Source: JAQCEJ01 sp046160425
GTDB lineage: Bacteria; Planctomycetota; Planctomycetia; Planctomycetales; Planctomycetaceae
Length of the DNA: 8,431 nt
Direction of reading: 5' to 3'
NCBI GenBank assembly: GCA_046160425.1
Contig: JBJXGP010000360.1
Coordinates: 1 to 8,431, forward strand
The translations under genes and the position numbers were made by a program. Within the stretch, counting starts at the first letter, position 1; the number at the start of each line of letters is the position of its first letter. Under the pieces are notes generated by a model. It was not told the DNA's origin and made no database searches. It worked only from the letters and a program-made list of their open reading frames with translations. Positions 1 to 5,465 of the stretch are shown piece by piece.

Positions 1-133
1 GGTCTCTCATGACCTGCATAAGTACGGCGGCAATCAAGACTGCGAAAGCAGCCCCCCCCAGGATGATCGTCCAGCGATTGGACGTCTTTGGTGATTCCAT
101 TCCCAAGCTCGTGGTGTGATTCCCTTCACCCAT
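1..133 (-). CDS. Partial membrane protein, N-terminus only
   Basis: This reading frame starts at the ATG whose first base is 133 and runs off the left edge, so only about 44 residues are visible. The visible part is a short polar N-terminus (MGEGNHTTSLGMESPKTSNR) followed by one hydrophobic segment at about residues 21-40 (WTIILGGAAF then AVLIAAVLMQ), then a charged residue pair. This looks like a signal anchor or first membrane span with a cytoplasmic N-terminus. A GGAG sequence about 10 bases upstream of the ATG is an acceptable ribosome binding site. A strong promoter-like pair lies about 60 bases further upstream on the same strand. The function cannot be determined from this fragment. 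The start and strand are reasonably secure because promoter, binding site and hydrophobic segment agree. Confidence 0.6.
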   Translation of the reverse strand, partial: MGEGNHTTSLGMESPKTSNRWTIILGGAAFAVLIAAVLMQVMRD

Positions 134-198
134 GGCTATTCATCTCCGCAGTGAATTGTAGTGCTTGACCTGATTTAACATTTAACTCAGGGGGGCGG

Positions 199-227
199 AA
201 TATAGGACGGATTGAAAATTCGGTCAA
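199..227 (-). promoter_or_regulatory. Sigma70-like promoter for the left-edge membrane protein
   Basis: Read on the minus strand, TTGACC (222-227) and TATATT (199-204) are separated by exactly 17 bases. This matches the bacterial housekeeping consensus at five of six positions in each hexamer. The predicted transcription start is near 192, giving a leader of about 60 bases before the ATG at 133. It is the best promoter-like sequence in the window. Confidence 0.6.
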
Positions 228-396
228 TCTCACTTCGCGAAAGTTCGGCATAACCTGCCGTTGAATGTAAATCTGCCGGTAAATCTTGCCGATTCGTGGG
301 CTATTTTTCCGGTCGGCGTGTCGGCAAATCCGTGAAAGCTTTTTCATGGAATCGATTTCATGCGCACCTTCGGGCCGCAAGTTGTGTCAATCACAC

Positions 397-426
397 TTGC
401 CAGCGACCCTTTCTTCACTGTATTCT
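397..426 (+). promoter_or_regulatory. Candidate promoter of tRNA-Ser
   Basis: TTGCCA (397-402) and TATTCT (421-426) are 18 bases apart and lie 25 bases upstream of the mature tRNA 5' end. Transcription would start near 433, leaving a short leader for RNase P to remove. The match is partial, four to five of six in each hexamer, but the position is right. Confidence 0.5.
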
Positions 427-450
427 GGTTGAATTCCCGTTCTCAGACCC

Positions 451-542
<92 letters not shown>

Positions 543-650
543 GCAATGTTTGGCAGCATCGACGGACATGTTTTTTACTATGAACATGCCCCTTGATTTC
601 CGTTGTAACCCTTATAATATCATCACGTAACAGCACGACCGTAACCCTTC

Positions 651-683
651 AAGCCGACCGCGATACGGTTGGCTTTTTTCGTT
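651..683 (+). terminator. Rho-independent terminator after tRNA-Ser
   Basis: AAGCCGACCG (651-660) pairs with CGGTTGGCTT (666-675) with a single G-T wobble, around a 5-base loop, and runs into a stretch of T from 674 to 679. It most likely ends the tRNA transcript about 110 bases downstream of the mature tRNA. It also separates the tRNA unit from the cysteine desulfurase gene, which therefore probably has its own promoter. Confidence 0.8.
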
Positions 684-773
684 TTCATCCAGGGAAAGTG
701 GTTCACCTGAAAAGGGCTGGTTCTGTGGGACTCTCTTAATACATCAGTCAATCGCTCACATGTGGTGACTTCC

Positions 774-1931
774 ATGCATCGCTGCTATCTCGACAACAAC
801 GCCACGACCCCCATCGATCCGCGGGTGCTGGATGTGATGCACGATTGCTGGTTGCGGGGATTCGCCAATCCCGCAAGCCGACACGCGGAAGGTCGTCGAG
901 CCCGGCAGATCATGGAATCCTCACGCGAGCGGATGGCCGAGATCCTCGATGCCGACCCTGAAGAAATCGTCTTCACCAGCGGCGGGACGGAATCCTCGAA
1001 CATGGCGCTGACCGGTTTAGCCCAAGGGAAACCGGGATTCATCGCATGCACGGCGGGGGAACATCCCGCGACGCGAGAAACGTGCCGGCAACTGGCGCAG
1101 AACGGCTGGCCAACGGTACTCATCGACGTTGATGCTCAAGGAAACATCATCGAAGAGCGATTGCATCAGCTCCCCTGGGCGGAGTTGAAAATCGTCTCGA
1201 TCATCCTGGCTCACAATGAAACGGGGGTCATTCAGCGAACCGATTCAATCCGCGAATTCTGTGTGCGGCATGGGATCCCCTGGCATCTTGATGCCGTGCA
1301 AGCAGTCGGGAAAATTCCGGTTCGCTTTCATGAACTCGGCGCGACGTGTCTCAGTCTGGGAGCACACAAATTCAGCGGCCCGCGCGGCATCGGTGCGCTA
1401 CTCATTCGCCGAGGAACTCGCTTCATTGCCCCATCCGCCGGCGGGCATCAGGAACGAGAACGCCGGCCCGGAACCGAAGCGGTCCCCTTGATCGCGGGGA
1501 TGGTCAAAGCACTCGAACTATGGCATGAAGAGGCGGAAATGCGTGATCGGCATCTGCTGCAACTGCGCACGCAACTCGAAGAGGGACTCAAAGCCGCCTG
1601 TTCACCGATCATCGTTCACAGCGAACTGACGCATCGCCTGCCGAATACTTCGAGCATCGCATTCCCCGGCTTGAACGGCGAAGCATTGCTCGTGGCGCTA
1701 GACCTCGCGGGAATTGCCTGTTCGCTGGGGAGCGCCTGCACAAGCGGGTCGGTCGAACCCGCCCCCGCACTGCTGGCGATGGGATGTGCTCCGGACGTCT
1801 GTCTTGCCTCGGTCCGGTTTTCTCTGGGAATTCAAAATTCGCTCGCTGAAATCGACGAGGCGATCGTCCGCATTGCAGAGATCGTCCGGCGATTGCGACA
1901 ATTTGCTGATGCGGCTGAACCGAGATCATGA
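774..1931 (+). CDS. Cysteine desulfurase, IscS/NifS type
   Basis: This PLP enzyme of 385 residues takes sulfur from L-cysteine as an enzyme-bound persulfide, releasing alanine, and supplies it for Fe-S clusters or tRNA thiolation in the cytoplasm. All family landmarks are visible: the N-terminal YLDNNATT, the SGGTES cofactor loop (about 69-74), His97 in GEHPAT, HNETG near 147-151, Asp173 and Gln176 in LDAVQAVGK, the PLP lysine Lys199 in GAHKFSGP, and the catalytic Cys322 in GSACTSGS. The loop around Cys322 resembles class I (IscS/NifS), not SufS. I prefer the ATG at 774 over a GTG at 762 because GTGGTGA at 762-768 is a good Shine-Dalgarno sequence five bases upstream, and the family usually begins a few residues before YLDNNATT. 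No scaffold (IscU), carrier or regulator gene lies nearby, so its sulfur acceptor cannot be inferred. The family call is secure; choosing between iscS and nifS is not. Confidence 0.95.
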   Translation: MHRCYLDNNATTPIDPRVLDVMHDCWLRGFANPASRHAEGRRARQIMESSRERMAEILDADPEEIVFTSGGTESSNMALTGLAQGKPGFIACTAGEHPATRETCRQLAQNGWPTVLIDVDAQGNIIEERLHQLPWAELKIVSIILAHNETGVIQRTDSIREFCVRHGIPWHLDAVQAVGKIPVRFHELGATCLSLGAHKFSGPRGIGALLIRRGTRFIAPSAGGHQERERRPGTEAVPLIAGMVKALELWHEEAEMRDRHLLQLRTQLEEGLKAACSPIIVHSELTHRLPNTSSIAFPGLNGEALLVALDLAGIACSLGSACTSGSVEPAPALLAMGCAPDVCLASVRFSLGIQNSLAEIDEAIVRIAEIVRRLRQFADAAEPRS

Positions 1932-2032
1932 TTCCCCTCGAAATATTCTGGTAGCCCGTTGGCATTTTTCCGCGAGAGTTGGTTATCATGACGGACGATA
2001 TTATTCCGCATTTGCTGCGCTCGAATGGGTGG

Positions 2033-2055
2033 CACTGACGGCTTGCCCGCCAGTG
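2033..2055 (+). other. Hairpin between cysteine desulfurase and SDR gene
   Basis: CACTG-A-CGG (2033-2041) pairs with CCG-C-CAGTG (2047-2055) around the loop CTTGC, with one A-C mismatch. No T run follows, so it is not a standard terminator. It could slow polymerase or stabilise the 3' end of the upstream mRNA. It lies in the 213-base gap before the next gene, in which I see no further ORF worth calling. Confidence 0.35.
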
Positions 2056-2144
2056 TAAGAATGCGGACAAATCGCCATCACCGAGATCAGCCTTCCGTGT
2101 CACCCTCCGCGAGGCATTAACGGTTATCAAAGACGAGGAATACC

Positions 2145-2933
2145 ATGTCGATTCTGAATAAGTTTTCGTTGAAGGGACGCGTCGCTTTAGTCACGGCGGG
2201 GGCCGGGCCGTTGTTCGGGCAAAGCGTCAGTGCCGCGCTCGCCGAAGCAGGGGCCACGCTGATCACCGCTTCCCGTTCGCTCGCCGCCAATGAAGAATAT
2301 GCCGAGAGCCTGAAGGAGCAAGGTTACGATGCCCACGGCATGGCGGCGGATATCTGCGATCCCGATTCGCTGCGAAAACTGCATCGCGATCTGATTCAGA
2401 AATTCGGCAGGATCGACGTGCTCGTTAATAGCGCCCTGACGCGCGACGGGCACGGCGGCGGATTCGAAGACCAGACGCCCGAAACGTGGACCCGCTCCGC
2501 CCAGGGAGATTTCGCCGGGCTGTTCCTGATGTGCCAATTGGTGATCCCCGATATGGTCAAGCAGAAAAAAGGCTCGATCATTAATATCAGCAGCATCTAC
2601 GGAGTCGTCTCGAACGACCCGACGATCTACATCGGTACGACGATGAAACAGCCCCCCAGTTACACGTTCGTCAAAGCGGGGATGATCAACTTCACGCGGT
2701 ACCTCGCCTGTTATTACGGCAAGAAAGGTGTGCGGGCCAACTGCATCAGCCCCGGCGGATACGCCAACGACCAGCCCGAGGCGTTCGTCAAGAATTATAA
2801 CGATCGCTGCCCGACCGGTCGCATGATGGATCACGAAGATCTCAAGGGCTCGGTCGTCTTCCTCGCCTCCGACGCTTCCGAATACGTCAACGGCATCAAC
2901 CTGATGGTCGACGGCGGCTGGACGGCGCTGTAA
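2145..2933 (+). CDS. Short-chain dehydrogenase/reductase (SDR) family oxidoreductase
   Basis: This predicted NAD(P)-dependent oxidoreductase has 262 residues, typical for classical SDRs. GAGGA at 2135-2139 sits five bases before the ATG. A Rossmann fold starts at KGRVALVTAGAGPLFG (10-25). The usual TGxxxGxG is altered here: AGAGPLFG has Ala for Thr and Leu for the middle Gly. Other landmarks are VLVNSA (92-97, in place of the usual NNAG), catalytic Ser150 in INISSIYG, and Tyr173-x-x-x-Lys177. The Ser-Tyr distance is 23 residues, against about 13 usually, because of an extra segment near 155-170. From memory, this insert and the SSIYG...NFTRYLA...SPGG pattern resemble the PtmA-like SDRs of surface-sugar (nonulosonate) pathways, but no such genes are nearby. 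The C-terminus (FLASDASEYVNG then INLMVDGGW) is standard for the family. The substrate is unknown. Confidence 0.9.
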   Translation: MSILNKFSLKGRVALVTAGAGPLFGQSVSAALAEAGATLITASRSLAANEEYAESLKEQGYDAHGMAADICDPDSLRKLHRDLIQKFGRIDVLVNSALTRDGHGGGFEDQTPETWTRSAQGDFAGLFLMCQLVIPDMVKQKKGSIINISSIYGVVSNDPTIYIGTTMKQPPSYTFVKAGMINFTRYLACYYGKKGVRANCISPGGYANDQPEAFVKNYNDRCPTGRMMDHEDLKGSVVFLASDASEYVNGINLMVDGGWTAL

Positions 2934-3136
2934 CGACACTCGACATCGCTCGATGTGGTCGTAAGTGAGTTTATGAATCGAGTCTGCCTGAAGTGACAAA
3001 TCTGCGGCATGCGTGAGTCGGCAGACCTTATCCAGAACTCATGCCGTGTCAATGCTGCTCATGAGTTGTTAACGGTCTGTCGCGTCTACATGTGACGGCT
3101 TACCGGATGAAAATTTTGCCCAACAGTTCCCTCCCT

Positions 3137-3150
3137 CAAGAGCGCTCTTG
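3137..3150. repeat. Perfect 14-base palindrome, possible operator
   Basis: CAAGAGCGCTCTTG reads identically on both strands with no spacer. Such a site could bind a dimeric regulator. It lies about 75 bases upstream of the first candidate promoter for the cysteine-rich protein gene and about 200 bases past the SDR stop. No regulator gene is in the window, so the role is unproven. Confidence 0.35.
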
Positions 3151-3186
3151 TCTGGGCGCAAAATTGCTGGACCGATCGAAAAATAA

Positions 3187-3217
3187 ATGACACCCGCCCA
3201 TCTTCGTGGCGTATATT
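3187..3217 (+). promoter_or_regulatory. Candidate distal promoter of the cysteine-rich protein gene
   Basis: ATGACA (3187-3192) matches the -35 consensus at five of six bases, and TATATT (3212-3217) matches the -10 at five of six. The spacing is 19 bases, which is long. A transcript from here would start near 3224 and carry a leader of about 230 bases that includes the three-codon ORF at 3276. Confidence 0.3.
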
Positions 3218-3275
3218 ATAAAGCGGGACAATTGATCGATTGCAAATTGATCTTTCACAAGGAGTCGAAACAAAG

Positions 3276-3287
3276 ATGACTCACTGA
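3276..3287 (+). other. Three-codon ORF with strong ribosome binding site
   Basis: AAGGAG (3259-3264) is followed 11 bases later by ATG ACT CAC TGA, encoding Met-Thr-His-stop. The ribosome binding site is as good as those of real genes here, yet the frame closes at once. It may be a leader minicistron in the 5' untranslated region of the cysteine-rich protein gene, a relic start of a lost gene, or coincidence. Confidence 0.25.
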
Positions 3288-3340
3288 AACATCGAATACC
3301 CAAACCGATATTGAAGTTCACCATCACCCCTAAAAAAATC

Positions 3341-3349
3341 TGATACAAT
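3341..3349 (+). promoter_or_regulatory. Candidate extended -10 promoter of the cysteine-rich protein gene
   Basis: TGATACAAT has the TGn extension plus a five-of-six -10 hexamer. No good -35 is found 17 bases upstream, which extended -10 promoters can tolerate. It would start transcription near 3356, about 100 bases before the ATG at 3455. Confidence 0.35.
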
Positions 3350-3454
3350 CGGAAAAGTATCGCGGCGTTCGTGGGGCTGCGGAAACGTCAAATTGATCGC
3401 GGGCCGACAGATTGATTTCCGCAGTTCAAAGACTTCACAGGGAAGGAGACAAAA

Positions 3455-3976
3455 ATGATAAGAACAGCGAGTTGGACGTTATGTCTGTTAGCCGTGACAG
3501 GATCGAGTCTGTTCGGCGGGGAAAGAAACTTTTTGTTCGTCGGTCACGAAACCACCGGGCCGATCCTGGGGGCTCCTGTCTTTTTCGGGCAGGTCGATCC
3601 GGCGCAAGGGCCGACCGAAGGACCGATGATCACGGAACCGTTGCCTGATGCGGCAATGATGCCGGCCGATCCCGGGATGGCGGGCGCAATGCCTTTGTAT
3701 CACAATGTCTGCTACAAAGACGTCTGTCGCATGTCGCCCTGTTCGGTGCCGAAAATCGTCGCCGTTCGCGACCCATGCTGGAAGAAAGACCGCTGCAACA
3801 AATGCGAGGTGGCCCCTTGCGTCTACGTGCAGATCTGCGTTCCAAGCTGCGGCTGCGAACGGGTCCGCTGCAGCCGCGACGGGAAACATGTCGTCTACGA
3901 TTACGGCAAGTATTCGGTCTCGGTGACCGCTCGTAACGGAAAAGTCTTCGTCAATTACGACAAGGGCCTGTTGTAA
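3455..3976 (+). CDS. Secreted cysteine-rich protein of unknown function
   Basis: This 173-residue protein has a likely Sec signal peptide: MIR, then a hydrophobic core TASWTLCLLAVTG, then a polar region near residues 20-24 with probable cleavage there. GGAAGGAG at 3441-3448 sits six bases before the ATG. After a low-complexity Gly/Pro/Met-rich stretch (about 34-80), residues 86-139 hold 11 cysteines (86, 91, 96, 108, 114, 117, 122, 128, 132, 134, 139), including RCNKC and CGC. The C-terminus (about 143-170) is a short beta-like segment rich in Tyr, Val and Lys. The spacing does not match a zinc-finger, ferredoxin or heme pattern known to me. Because the region is predicted to be exported, disulfides or metal binding at the cell surface are the likeliest uses; the odd number leaves one cysteine free or available for dimer formation. 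It is probably a single-gene unit, with its own promoter and a strong terminator. I recognise the style from planctomycete proteomes but know no function. Confidence 0.85.
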   Translation: MIRTASWTLCLLAVTGSSLFGGERNFLFVGHETTGPILGAPVFFGQVDPAQGPTEGPMITEPLPDAAMMPADPGMAGAMPLYHNVCYKDVCRMSPCSVPKIVAVRDPCWKKDRCNKCEVAPCVYVQICVPSCGCERVRCSRDGKHVVYDYGKYSVSVTARNGKVFVNYDKGLL

Positions 3977-4012
3977 ACCGGATTTGATCCGAATTGACCA
4001 TCGATGTTCCGG

Positions 4013-4047
4013 GGCCGAGTCTCTTTTCGCAGAGACTCGGCCTTTTT
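4013..4047 (+). terminator. Strong rho-independent terminator
   Basis: GGCCGAGTCTC (4013-4023) pairs perfectly with GAGACTCGGCC (4032-4042) around an 8-base loop, followed immediately by TTTTT. It ends the cysteine-rich protein transcript 37 bases after the stop codon and insulates it from the LemA cluster. Confidence 0.95.
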
Positions 4048-4103
4048 CGTTTCGGCATTTCCCGATTTTGATCATTCGCGAAATTTCTTTCCGACACCGG
4101 TAA

Positions 4104-4132
4104 TTGACGATGAACCGCTGCACGGATACTCT
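4104..4132 (+). promoter_or_regulatory. Candidate promoter of the LemA cluster
   Basis: TTGACG (4104-4109) matches the -35 at five of six bases. TACTCT (4127-4132) is a weak -10, placed exactly 17 bases downstream. Transcription would start near 4139, about 40 bases before the first gene. A promoter is expected here because of the strong terminator just upstream. Confidence 0.4.
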
Positions 4133-4168
4133 CGTTTGCAGAAAGTGGAAATTCATGAATCTCCCGCC

Positions 4169-4172
4169 GGAG
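4169..4172 (+). promoter_or_regulatory. Ribosome binding site deciding a TTG start
   Basis: GGAG lies seven bases before the TTG at 4180. An in-frame stop at 4156-4158 excludes any start further upstream, and no ATG occurs near the start of this frame. TTG at 4180 is therefore the best initiation codon. Confidence 0.6.
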
Positions 4173-4179
4173 CACCTCC

Positions 4180-4860
4180 TTGGAAATCGTCATCGTCATC
4201 GTCGTAATCCTGTTCATCGTTGGCGCGGTGTTCGGGCACCAGCAGGCGAAGAAACGGCAACAGGAACTGAGCCAGTGGGCATCGGCACGCGGGCTTTCGT
4301 TTCATGCAGATCGCGACCACGGATTCGACGGCATTTATCCTGAATTCTCCCGCTTGCAGCAGGGAAGCAACCGCTATGCTTACAATCTCATCGAAGGCCG
4401 ATACAACAGGTACGCGTTCAATGGCTTCGATTACCACTACGAAACGCACTCCACCGATTCCAAAGGAAACAGGCAAACCAGCCATCATCACTTTTCGGCG
4501 GTGATCGTCGAAACGGAAATTCCTCTCAAACCGTTGTCCATTCGCGAAGAGGGTTTCTTCGACAAGATTGGCGAATTCCTGGGATTTGACGACATTGACT
4601 TCGAACTGGCGGAATTCAGCCGGGCATTCCACGTCAAAAGTCCCGACCGTAAATGGGCGTTCGATGTGTTGCATCAACAAGCAATGGAGTTCTTGCTCAA
4701 CTCCCCCAGGTACAATCTGGAGTTTCAACCCGGCCGCATGATGGCTTGCCGGTGCGGCACGTTTTCGACCGCCGACTACGAGGCGGCTCTCGATGTGGTG
4801 ACTGGTTTGATCGAGTTGCTTCCGAGTTCCGTCCTCCGCGAATTGAAAGAAGGAACGTAA
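4180..4860 (+). CDS. Membrane-anchored protein of unknown function next to lemA
   Basis: This 226-residue protein begins at a TTG supported by GGAG seven bases upstream. Residues 2-19 form one membrane span made largely of Ile and Val; the next stretch (HQQAKKRQQE) is basic, so the rest is probably cytoplasmic. The soluble part contains YxY-rich strands (66-88), an HHH at 102-104, and a segment at 143-173 with the pattern E-F-x-R-x-F-x-V...D-x-x-x-A...L-x-x-x-x-M-E-F-L-L. I remember that pattern from uncharacterised bacterial proteins, possibly related to DUF3137, but cannot confirm it. The C-terminus is an amphipathic helix (about 199-222). No catalytic motif is evident. The stop codon TAA overlaps the lemA ATG by one base (TAATG), which implies translational coupling and joint expression. 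Three ATCGTC repeats at 4186-4203 encode part of the membrane span. Confidence 0.85.
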   Translation: MEIVIVIVVILFIVGAVFGHQQAKKRQQELSQWASARGLSFHADRDHGFDGIYPEFSRLQQGSNRYAYNLIEGRYNRYAFNGFDYHYETHSTDSKGNRQTSHHHFSAVIVETEIPLKPLSIREEGFFDKIGEFLGFDDIDFELAEFSRAFHVKSPDRKWAFDVLHQQAMEFLLNSPRYNLEFQPGRMMACRCGTFSTADYEAALDVVTGLIELLPSSVLRELKEGT

Positions 4861-5420
4861 TGGACCCTGCCCTGCTCGTTTTTCTGGCGTTCCCGCTGTT
4901 CGGCCTCATTTGGTTTATTGGTGGGTATAATGCTCTCGTCCGGCTGCGGAATCATTGCCGCGAGTCGTGGTCGAATATCGATACCGAACTGAAACGGCGC
5001 TACGATTTGATCCCGAATCTCGTGAACACGGTCAAAGGTTACGCCACCCACGAGCAGGATCTCTTTGAGCGCGTGGCGCAGGCGAGAAACGCTGCGATGG
5101 CGAGCAACGGTTCGCCGGCGTCTCAGGCACAGAATGAAAACGTGCTCGTGAGGGGAGTCCGCCAGGTCTTCGCCGTCGCGGAGAATTATCCCGACCTCAA
5201 GGCGAGCAAGAACTTCCTCGCGCTGCAGGATGAATTGTCGAATACCGAAGACCGCATCCAACGCGCCCGGCGATTCTACAACGCCAACGTCCGCGATCTG
5301 AATACCCGCATCGAAGTCGTCCCCTCGAACATTATCGCCAACTTGTTCAGTTTTCAGCGCGAAGAATACTTCGAGATCGAAGACGCGATCGTTCGCGAAG
5401 CGCCGGCGGTGAAGTTGTAG
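4860..5420 (+). CDS. lemA: LemA family membrane protein
   Basis: LemA proteins are small membrane-anchored, mostly helical proteins of unsettled biochemical role, widespread in bacteria. This one has 186 residues, the normal length. One membrane span lies at about 4-22, followed by the family signature: YNALVRLRN, W37, IDTELKRR, YDLIPNLVNTVKGYATHE (48-65). Then come a long helical bundle, YPDLKAS (110-116), NFLALQDELSNTEDRI (118-133), ARRFYNANVRDLN (137-149) and the C-terminal FSFQREEYFEIE. The frame is open further upstream, but the real start is the ATG at 4860: it overlaps the stop of the previous gene, has AAGGA five bases before it (4850-4854), and gives the usual LemA N-terminus. Its partners here are two unrecognised membrane proteins. 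The TPM-domain and M48 protease genes that often flank lemA elsewhere are absent. Confidence 0.96.
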   Translation: MDPALLVFLAFPLFGLIWFIGGYNALVRLRNHCRESWSNIDTELKRRYDLIPNLVNTVKGYATHEQDLFERVAQARNAAMASNGSPASQAQNENVLVRGVRQVFAVAENYPDLKASKNFLALQDELSNTEDRIQRARRFYNANVRDLNTRIEVVPSNIIANLFSFQREEYFEIEDAIVREAPAVKL

Positions 5421-5432
5421 TGAGGTGGAAAA

Positions 5433-5453
5433 ATGATTCAACCGAGCGAATAA
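5433..5453 (+). other. Six-codon ORF between lemA and the next gene
   Basis: ATG ATT CAA CCG AGC GAA TAA encodes Met-Ile-Gln-Pro-Ser-Glu. A GAGGTGG sequence (5422-5428) precedes it by four bases. Its stop codon overlaps AAGGAG, the binding site of the next gene. That arrangement would bring ribosomes finishing here directly onto the next gene's binding site. It may be a coupling minicistron or chance. Confidence 0.25.
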
Positions 5454-5457
5454 GGAG
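5452..5457 (+). promoter_or_regulatory. Ribosome binding site deciding a TTG start
   Basis: AAGGAG is a near-perfect Shine-Dalgarno sequence, and the only suitable start codon at the right distance (eight bases) is the TTG at 5466. Confidence 0.7.
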
Positions 5458-5465
5458 ACCTTCAA

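Larger units (their letters stand above)
134..450. other. Divergent intergenic region, no gene seen
   Basis: This 317-base gap separates the minus-strand membrane protein from the plus-strand tRNA. It holds one promoter for each direction and is locally AT-richer than the genes. An 84-codon open frame on the minus strand (126-380) has no convincing binding site. It also overlaps the promoter of the gene downstream, so I do not call it. I see no other structure in the gap. Confidence 0.6.
2934..3454. other. 521-base intergenic region with inverted repeats and promoter candidates
   Basis: No convincing protein gene lies here. The first part has a small hairpin right after the SDR stop (ACATCG/CGATGT, 2943-2956) without a T run. 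Three short inverted repeats follow: GTCTGCC/GGCAGAC (2982-2988, 3020-3026), CGGCATG/CATGCCG (3005-3011, 3040-3046) and AACTCATG/CATGAGTT (3036-3043, 3060-3067). The last two share bases 3040-3043 and so could not form together. A perfect 14-base palindrome is at 3137-3150. From about 3185 the sequence becomes AT-rich and carries two candidate promoters and a three-codon ORF with a good ribosome binding site. All of this probably belongs to the control region of the downstream secreted protein. A 70-codon minus-strand frame (3136-3348) starts at a TTG without a binding site and is not called. Confidence 0.5.

Noticed and set aside
126..380. An 84-codon minus-strand frame left of the tRNA
   Set aside because: It overlaps a strong minus-strand promoter and the start of the left-edge gene. 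The protein is Arg/Ile-rich without a domain, and no binding site is clear.
762..773. GTG at 762 as the cysteine desulfurase start
   Set aside because: No Shine-Dalgarno sequence precedes it, while GTGGTGA at this very place is well spaced for the ATG at 774.
2187..2999. A 270-codon open frame on the minus strand
   Set aside because: It is antisense to the SDR gene, which has a clear family match and ribosome binding site. The opposite-strand protein shows no domain.
2982..3067. Overlapping inverted repeats as a riboswitch or attenuator
   Set aside because: The stems are only 7-8 bp with long loops, no known riboswitch motif is visible, and no gene starts within 380 bases. Chance is a sufficient explanation.
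3136..3348. A 70-codon minus-strand frame in the long intergenic gap
   Set aside because: It begins at TTG without a ribosome binding site and has no recognisable feature.
3488..4156. A 222-codon minus-strand frame
   Set aside because: It covers the cysteine-rich gene and reads through a perfect terminator hairpin. Its composition is that of a shadow frame.
4653..4859. An upstream extension of the lemA frame
   Set aside because: The frame is open, but it overlaps the preceding gene out of frame and would add about 69 residues not found in LemA proteins. The ATG at 4860 has a proper binding site.
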